From Calliopum simillimum (taxonomy: Eukaryota > Arthropoda > Insecta > Diptera > Lauxaniidae), in the NCBI GenBank assembly GCA_951812925.1, contig OX638370.1, positions 25,845,964 through 25,909,963 of the forward strand: 64,000 nucleotides of DNA, in the 5' to 3' direction. Under the pieces are notes generated by a model. The model was not told the DNA's origin and made no database searches. It saw only the letters and a list, made by a program, of their open reading frames with translations. This document shows, in pieces, positions 56,863 through 64,000 of this stretch. Within the stretch, counting starts at the first letter, position 1; each line of letters begins with the position of its first letter. The position numbers and the translations under genes were made by a program.

Positions 56863-57059
56863 TAAAATCTTAATTTCCCACTTTGAATGGACAATATCTA
56901 CATAACTAAAGAACTTACGGAGAAATAAATTGGAGAAAAGTTTCGGGACCAAAATCTACATGGTGCTTACTCAAACTATAAAGGAACCTTTTTGCACTAG
57001 GAACGATATTGCTAGCAACTTTTTCCATAAACATAAAACTAAAGCAATTAACTTATAAC

Positions 57060-57170
57060 CATGGGTATTAAGTTCGAACCCCAGAAAAGTAAGTTTTTTT
57101 TTAAATATTTTTAGTACCCTGGGAGAGAGCATTCGAATCCCAGGAAAGGTCTTTTTTTTAAGTTACAGTA
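57060..57170 (+). repeat. two SINE-like tails with B-box-like sequence
   Basis: 'aagttcgaaccccagaaaag' followed by T9, and 'gcattcgaatcccaggaaagg' followed by T8, lie about 57 bp apart. Both resemble the GTTCGAAYCC B box and end in T-runs, like the units at 11.9 and 12.8 kb. No A box or cloverleaf seen. Confidence 0.45.
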
Positions 57171-57172
57171 AA

Positions 57173-58426
57173 TAGTGGTGTCAATAAAGCCAAAAAACAG
57201 GCAAAATGAGGAAGTCCTCAAGAACTGCTCCGATTTTGATGATTTTTTTTTTTAAATTTTGTTTTCTTATTTTATTTAAAATCAGAAACATTTTTGAACA
57301 ATATTTAAGAAAGTTATATTTTCATAAAAAAAAATTGTTAAAAGCAATGCAACAAACAAAAATCAAAATGTTTTTGGCGATTCTAAATCCGAATCTAGCA
57401 TTAAAATTGCTGTATCTTGTATGGTTTCTGAGATATCTTCTCGTCTTATAGAGTCTAAAATTGTGTATATAAAAACTGTTGCTATGTTTTTCTCAAGAAC
57501 GGCTATAGCGATTTTAATGAAACTTTGCAAAATCATTCGCTAACATAGGCTTAAGAATGAAATAGACTTCGACTAAGTATATACTTATGAAGAGGCGTGG
57601 CACCGCCCCAAACTTTTAATTTGATTTGGTCATATTTTTTGAACCGTATAAAATTTTTTGATGATAATTATGTAGTACACAGCTACTGACTATCAATGCC
57701 TTATAATGGGCAAAAATTTAGCGAAATCGGAAAAATGCCACGCCCACTTTTTGACCACTGAAAATTTTGATATTTTGATTTTAATATTACTCGAATACAA
57801 ATTTTGATGAAAATCAAAATTTTCAATGGTTAAAACGTGGGCGTGGCACTTTCCGATTTCGCTCAATTTTTGCCTGTTATAAGGCACTGATAGTCAGTAG
57901 CTGTGTACTACTTAATAATCATCAAAAAATTTTATACGGATCAAAAGATATGACCAAATCAAATTAAAAGTTTGGGGCGGTGCCACGCCTCTTCATAAGT
58001 ATATACTAAGTCAAAGCCTATTTCATTCTTTAGCATATGTTAGCGAATGATTTTCCAAAGTTTCATTAAAATCGCTATAGCCGTTCTTGAGGAAAACATA
58101 GCAACAGTTTTTATATACACAATTTTAGACCCTATAAGAAGAGAAGATATCTCAAAAACCATACAAGATACAGCAATTCAAATGCCAGATTCGGATTTAG
58201 AATCGCCAAAAAAATATAAAATGACTATTTTGATTTTTGTTTGTTGCATTGCTTTTAACAATTTTTTTTTATGAAAATATAACTTTTTTAAATATTGTTT
58301 ATATGATTCCGACCGCGCTCAAAAATGTTTCTGATTTTGTATAAAATAAAAAAACAAAATTTAAAAAAAAAAAATCATCAAAATCGCAGCTGTTCTTGAT
58401 GCTAAAATGCTTCATTGACTCCACTA
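57173..58426. mobile_element. near-perfect fold-back element, 1.25 kb
   Basis: The left end TAGTGGTGTCAATAAAGC is mirrored by 'gcttcattgactccacta'. Both arms, about 600 bp each, meet near 57,795 with hardly any loop. They share 'gaagaggcgtggcaccgcccc', 'gcgaaatcgg', 'cgctatagc' and 'gagatatct' blocks in mirror order. A target duplication is not clear (AAA on both sides). Frames at 57,206-57,451 and 58,047-58,274 are mirror translations and not genes. Confidence 0.92.
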
Positions 58427-59469
58427 AAATATTTGACCCGCACTTTCACATTCCATCAAACAGATATAATTTTTGGCCCAATAAACAATATTTCAAGGTC
58501 CAATTAAAGGCATATTAATATTTATCGAAATTTGTTAATTATTAACAAATATTTTTTAGAATGTTCAATCAAATATAAAGTGTTAACAGGACTGTGCTAC
58601 TTACGGTATATGGATTTCAGCTGAAAGCGTAAAATCACCTGTGCAACTTTAGGGCCAATGAACGCCGAAGTCAGCCCCGGTCCGCTTAACTTAAAAAAAA
58701 AATTTTAAATACCAGCCAGCAAACGACTGACCCGAAAATGGTACGGTTATTAATGTTGACATCGACCACAATTTGCATTTCCGTACGATATTTTCTTAAA
58801 GTTCTTTTGCGTTTTTAAAGAAAAAACTGTTTTTTTTTTTTTTCTTTTTTTTAAACAATGTAAACACAACAAAGGAATATTTGTGCCTACACGTGGGGAA
58901 AAGTAAATGAACTTTTTGTGCGATTTCAAAAATTTACAATCACTTCATGTTAAATAAATATTTCAACATAAGGAGGAGTATCAATCCATAAGGAATTTAC
59001 ACATTTTTCTTTTTTCCATATTTCATTGCCTTACGAAAATGTTGAATATATTTTGGAAATTATTTGTTTACATGATGTGGCAACGATTTCGAAAAAGTAT
59101 AAATAATTACTTCATACATATATACGTACATTTGTATGTATATATGTATACAATCAAAGTGCTCAAAGTGTTATTGTTGTGATTTTCAATGAATTTTACG
59201 CTATAGCGTAGTAATTTAAAAATATGTAGATGTAAACACACAATGGATATGGAATGTTGAAATTTTTTCAAAGAATAAAGATGTTTCTCAACTCTCCATT
59301 AATCTAATACGACTTAACGTGAGGTAGCGCCCTGGAAGAATATTTAATTTACAAGTTAGAAATGTTTTATTCAATATTTTCAAAACGGTTGAATGTTTTT
59401 CAATAAGAATACATGAATAGGTTTTTTTTTAAGTAAAATAAGTCCATAATAGACGGAGATCCAGCGCTT
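58427..59469. other. AT-rich sequence without a recognisable gene
   Basis: No recognisable frame. A slightly GC-richer phrase at 58,655-58,690 has no identified role. Confidence 0.5.
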
Positions 59470-60300
59470 GGCTGACCCTCCTCATAGTATCAAAGCTGAA
59501 TTTCTTTGTGAGTGTTCTTCCAATAGTAGGTATGAACTTTTGTTTTAGTGAAATCCTGAGAGGTGGTGCCTACGTGAAATATCGGGTGCAAAAGGTCGAG
59601 GAAAACAGTTTTTTGCAAATATCTCGCTAACGGTTATATCTACAAAAAAATTAAGTCCTACAATTTAGTAGCTCAGCAAATTTCAGATCGAAAAACGACG
59701 CTGATTTTTTTCGTACGTCCCATAGTTTAGGAGATATGGTCCAGTGAACTTGGACCTTCCAATCCAACATATAAAATCCATAATTTTTTTTTCCTTTAGT
59801 CGGTCTATTTTATAGTTTCAAAGTATGCACCAAAAGTCGAGACCAATTTCACTGTCGTATAAAAAGTTATTCAGGCACTGAAAATTTCATATCAAAAAGT
59901 GGTGCAAATTGTTTTCGTACGACCTACAGTTTAGGAGATATCCTATTTTAAGGTATTTTCCGCATACAAGTGCTCATAGTAATATGAATGTTGATTTTCA
60001 AAGTACTCTAAAAACGCCTACGTCACAGAATCATGGCTGAATTTTTTTGTGGGTATTTTTCTAATAGGGAATTCTAACTTTTGGTTTAGTTAAATCGTGA
60101 TAGGAGGTGCCTTCGCGAGATATCTGGTGCACAAGGTAGAGAAAATCAGTTTTTGAAAGTTGATTTTGAAATTACTACAACTATGCTCGATATCTCACGA
60201 AAGCACCACCTCTCACGGTTTGACTGAAACAAAAGTCAGTACCTACTATTGGAAAAATACCCACAAAAAAATGCAGCCATGATAACATGACGTAGGTATA
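59470..60300. repeat. repeat block with three arms, two of them inverted
   Basis: 60,012-60,150 ('cctacgtcacagaatcatgg', 'tttttgtgggtatttttc', 'gaggtgcc', 'gagatatc') is mirrored at 60,165-60,298, and a third, direct copy is at about 59,478-59,620. Between them 'cgtacgtcccatagtttagg' and 'cgtacgacctacagtttagg' repeat about 200 bp apart. Probably a fold-back that has been rearranged. Confidence 0.75.
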
Positions 60301-60404
60301 GTTATAGTAATTTCAAAATTTTAAAAAAATATTTTTTATCAAGTAATATTTTTTTATAAAAATAAAACTTAAAAATGAATAGGACCAGTTCTTACAAAAA
60401 ACAC

Positions 60405-60600
60405 ATTTTATGAAAATGACTAAAAACGCCAACTTCAACACCCTGTATTTTAACAACAAATAGTACAAGAACCAAATCCTCCCGGATTATTAATCTTGCA
60501 CACCGGAACTACTGTATTGCTAAATTTGAGCAACATCAGAGACAACAAAATTTTCAGCTGGCACGCTTGGTGTGTTTTGCTTCATACTCGTATACTGATG
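60405..60600 (+). repeat. dispersed 'CAACTTCAACACCCTGTA' repeat
   Basis: Matches 55,201-55,350 through 'gccaacttcaacaccctg', 'ttttcagctggcacgcttg' and 'tgttttgcttcata'. It directly precedes the RT fragment. Confidence 0.8.
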
Positions 60601-61270
60601 ATTTTAGATCTTTCTAAAAGTTAAAGATCGTACGGACTGTGTGAAACTTCAGGATGATATTTCATGTCTATTGCATTTGAAAAATGTAAGGTTCTCCCTT
60701 TGGCTCGGAAAGAAGCTCCTGTTGTTTATGAGTATAAGTATAGAGCTTGTGATAGTTTTTTCAGGGTAAATCAATTTAAAGACCTTGGTGTTTATTTTGC
60801 CCAAAAGCTTACGTTTGATACGCATTTGGAATACATTATCGCGAAAGCAAACTCGCGAATTTGAGTTTCTGAAACGTAATTACAAAGAATTTTTTGATTC
60901 CTTAACACATTAAATGGGTCCCATTTTACGAGTTGTCGATTGAAAATATCCAAAAAACATTTCACAAAATTTTTAAAACTATGCCTATTTATCTGATGCA
61001 TTGCCGTCTGTTAGGCCTCAATAGTTTATCTGATAATATGTTTAGTAAAGATATAATGAATGGTAAATTTCATTCTTCTGAATTACTAGGATTAATTCCA
61101 TTTTATGTTCCGGCACGTAATCTGAGGGAGTCAAATTTATTCTATAATATTTACCATAGAACTAATTATGGTTCCAATGAGCCTCTTTCTCGATGCCTTT
61201 TAATTGTTACATTTTATCATAGATAGAAATTTTTTTACTAAACTAAAGGACTATCAAGCTTTAAATTAAG
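60600..61270 (+). pseudogene. C-terminal RT fragment of a jockey/I-like LINE
   Basis: The plus strand encodes FEKCKVLPLARKEAPVVYEY, VNQFKDLGVYFAQKLTFDTHLEYIIAKANSR, then in other frames FLKRNYKEFFDS, HFTSCRLKI-like sequence, CRLLGLNSLSDN, GLIPFYVPARNLRESNLFY and RTNYGSNEPLSRC. This is the RT thumb and the downstream C terminus of LINEs such as jockey (family form: KCxVxxFxR...VxxxKDLGVxFDxxLTFxxHI). There is a stop after ANSRI, at least two frame changes before 60,970, and a deletion around 60,900. The catalytic palm is not present. Confidence 0.82.
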
Positions 61271-61334
61271 AAACTTTGTTAATATAGTTTTTAAGTATTG
61301 TTTTTGTAATATGTCAGGGTTTTAGCCTAGCAGA

Positions 61335-61760
61335 TTATCTATACATTAATACGCAAGACACAAATTTGTCCTACCTTTTTTACTATGTTAGAAATGGAGC
61401 AAGACTTTGAATTATACACCATTAGAAAGGTATTTGTGTGTAAATGTGCACAAAGTTAAAATTATTTTAATATTTTGCCACTTAGCCAGGTAAAATTAAA
61501 TGTAAATTTTTCAATATCAACAACGACAAAATGCGCTGTCACACGGGACTGAAAAGGGGATACAGCACAAACGGAAAGACCAAAAACAGACCGACACTGA
61601 CTTCATGTTTGTCTTCTTTTCATTTAAAATTGGTCATTGTACCAGGGATGATAAATGAGATTTTCTATTTTGTACCAAAAAGCAAAAAAGTACTAAAACT
61701 GTCCAAATAGTACCAAAATTAGTTTAAAAATTTGTGTTCAAATTTTGACCATTGGGCGAT
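61335..61760 (+). repeat. dispersed repeat, 'ACGCAAGACA' family, copy 2
   Basis: Matches 24,430-24,860, from 'tacgcaagacacaaatttg' to 'aaaaagtactaaaactg' and 'ccattgggcgattc'. Starts immediately after the LINE 3' end. No shared ORF. Confidence 0.8.
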
Positions 61761-62284
61761 TCGAGCATAAATAAATATAAATTTTATATATTTGGATAAA
61801 GACTCATTGCCTTACATCGAGTGGCATCAACAAAGTTCATCTGAAGAAAAGTCTTTGGAAGAAAAAGACTACCGAATCAGAGTGAGTTCATCTAAGATAG
61901 TTATAGAATTCTTTAAGAGAACAAATTTAAAGTTTAAGTTGATATGAAAAAATTTCAATATCCGGTTTTTTTTTTTTTTTTTTTAAAAAAAACTAACTAC
62001 AAGTCATTGAGCAAATTTGGTTTTTCCAGCTTGTAGATCTCAGCGAAAACAATACCTTGGACTACTCATTTTCTCCCACATTATGACAAAACAATGATCT
62101 TCCAAATAAGCATAGTTTTGAACCAATATGCTTATCTTGAAAAAAACTAGAGCTTGCAAACTAAGTATAACAACTGAAATTTTGCGTAAAATTATGGAAA
62201 TGCTTCGTCTTTAGCAATGAATATGCTTCGGTTTTTCTTTATTTTGAAAAAATAATTGAAACTATTGAAGAATATTTTTTCTAT
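61761..62284. other. AT-rich sequence without a recognisable gene
   Basis: Short frames only; a T-run lies at about 61,967-61,984. Confidence 0.5.
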
Positions 62285-63010
62285 GCTTATATAGGAGGTG
62301 CCACGCCCTCTTGTCCGAGTTCGTCTAGTTTTAGCTTAGAGCGTGCAATTATAGTCTTTAGTATTTGAGTGAAGTTTGGTTGAATTATCTCAAAAAACTC
62401 TTTCAGTATAGCATTTTGAAACTTTTGCTTATATGGGAGGTACCACGCCCTCTTATCCGATTTCACCCAATTTTTGTTGAGAGCTTTAATTTATGATTCT
62501 TAGTGTCTGAGTCGAATTTGGTTTGAATATCTCAAAAAACGCTTTCAGTATAGCGTTTTGAAGCTTTTGCTTATATGGGAGGTGGCACGCCCTCTTGTCC
62601 GAATTCGTTTAGTTTTTTTTTCAGAGCTTGCGCTTATAATTCTTAGTATTTATGCGTATTTTGGTTGCATTGTCGTGAAAAATACTCCTCAAATTGCATT
62701 TTGAATATATTTTTTGTATGGGCGGTAGGCGTGTCCGTTGACCGATTTCACTCATTTTCAATCCCCCGAGCTATCTTTGACGACGAAGACAGTGTACCAA
62801 ATTTCATTGAATTATCTTGCTCAGTTTTCGCAAAAAGTGTATTTCAACACACACACAGCCAGCCAGCCAGCCAGACAGACGGACATGGCTATATCGACTC
62901 AGGAGGTGACGCTGATCAAGAATATATATACTTTTCTATACCTGCCACGCCTCCTTCTCTGCGTTACAAACGGAAGGACAAAGTGAATATACCCTGGGTG
63001 TAGGGTATAA
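62285..63010 (+). repeat. dispersed repeat with 142-bp monomers, copy D
   Basis: Three monomer landmarks ('ggaggtnccacgccctcttg' and variants) at 62,294, 62,436 and 62,578 give an exact 142-bp period. The copy then runs through 'tgtatgggcggtaggcgtg', 'agccagccagccagccag', 'cgactcaggaggtgacgctg' to 'taccctgggtgtagggtata'. The 112-codon frame at 62,665-63,003 shares residues with copies A and C but no domain. Confidence 0.88.
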
Positions 63011-64000
63011 TGATAATTCATTAAAATAAAAGACTCGTCCTTTCTATTTGTTTCTTATCACACCATTTTCTTATTTTTTTGGTCACTAGAAATTTCACAT
63101 AATTTTCTATGTTTTCGCAACCTTGGCATTGACATTTACCTACTTTATGCACCTCTCAGAATAAATATGTATGTAAATATGTATTTGATTTTTTATTTTA
63201 CTTTTTTTTTTTTTTTTCTTTTTGCTTACGAAAAATTCAACGCTGTCACGTATAACACGTAATTGTGTGAAAAAGAATGAAAATTTTGTATGCTTTTTCT
63301 ATTTTTTATTTAAAATAAAAATAAACAGAAACAGAAACCACGCAAAACGTAAGTGTAGTGTAATTTTTTCCATTTTTTCTTTAAATTTTAAATGAAGAAT
63401 TGATTTTAAATTTTGAAATTCTAAAATTTCTATCCAACTACTATCTTAAGTATCTACATACCTACTTATTTTTGTGATTAATTCAATTTTTAATGACTCA
63501 TAAAAAGAAAATTTTGACGCATTTAATAAAGATTTGTATTTTACACAAAAAAGTTTTCTGCATTTTCATATGAATTAAATAAATTTCACTAAATATTTCT
63601 CATTTAATTCATTAATTTAATTTAATTGCTGCTGGCGCATTTTCAAAATTTGTGCATAAAATTTTTATCATCACTTGAATTTTGAAAAGTTTTCTTTTAT
63701 AGAAATAATTAAAAAAAAAAAAAAAAACAATTAATTTTTATTATTAATAGATACGTTAAATAAAGCTGATCCAAAGCATTTTCAACAGTTGTAATCAAAT
63801 TAAGTTTACTAATTAAAGTATTATGAGATTATTTTTTGAAAAAACCAAATTTCAAGAACATCCAAAAATTTTATTAGGAATTTAAGAATAAAAGTTTGTA
63901 AATAAAAATTTCAATTCATGTGCTTTGCTTTTAAAGTATGCCGATTAGTTCTGTTATCCGTCAATTTCAATTACTTTTCATTTGAAATGAAATTGAAGCG
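63011..64000. other. AT-rich sequence without a recognisable gene
   Basis: Very AT-rich, with T- and A-runs near 63,200 and 63,710. No frame, repeat end or RNA gene seen. Confidence 0.5.

Noticed and set aside
56548..56865. 105-codon frame with an HPSI repeat
   Set aside because: The second half is (CATC)n and the first half has no motif; no support for a gene.
1..64000. CRISPR array
   Set aside because: The tandem repeats seen have no unique spacers of constant length, and the sequence is clearly eukaryotic.

Overview
The window reads as AT-rich intergenic or intronic DNA of an insect, most likely a higher (brachyceran) fly. The inference rests on several mariner/Tc1 elements, hAT- and piggyBac-type MITEs, non-LTR retrotransposon relics of dipteran style, and a dispersed 'GTCGATATAGCCATGTCCGTCTG-like' repeat of a kind familiar from fly intergenic DNA. 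I found no intact host protein-coding gene. Nearly every open frame that looks protein-like belongs to a decayed transposable element; the rest are chance frames across repeats.

Layout. 0-7 kb: unique AT-rich DNA, an old hAT-type MITE, a dispersed repeat with 142-bp internal monomers, and a degenerate TATGGTC minisatellite. 7-10.5 kb: a minus-strand LINE relic (RT thumb, RNase H, zinc knuckle) split by a nearly full-length mariner (350 codons once two lesions are allowed for) and by a fold-back; a separate fold-back with an 8-bp target duplication follows. 11.8-13.3 kb: a tRNA-like dimer split by another copy of the 142-bp-monomer repeat. 14.3-15.3 kb: a pentanucleotide array. 17-24 kb: an internally deleted mariner, a short GC-richer segment with a 53-codon ORF, a piggyBac-type MITE and adjoining fold-backs. 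26.9-29.1 kb: a composite fold-back with 154-bp monomers in an A-B-A-B order. 30.2-31.9 kb: a Tc1-like (DD37E-type) element nested in a MITE. 32-32.7 kb: a 36-bp minisatellite on both sides of a tRNA-like sequence. 33.9-36.5 kb: a 1,032-bp direct duplication containing part of a second mariner family. 37.4-38.9 kb: a 39-bp minisatellite split by a hAT MITE with a perfect 8-bp target duplication. 40.4-42.9 kb: the deleted mariner again, split by an RTE-like LINE. 44.4-51.7 kb: two deletion derivatives of another Tc1-like family flank a dense island of long inverted repeats. 53.0-53.9 kb: a TA-flanked element with five copies of a GGTCCAAGGTACAC motif. 54-63 kb: more dispersed repeats, a 1.25-kb near-palindrome and a jockey/I-like RT fragment.

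The elements do not form a pathway. What the window records is a history of nested insertions with readable order, and an unusual load of long inverted repeats that would form hairpin RNA if transcribed. Boundaries given for repeats are read by eye; those with a target duplication and terminal inverted repeats are exact or nearly so, the others are approximate.
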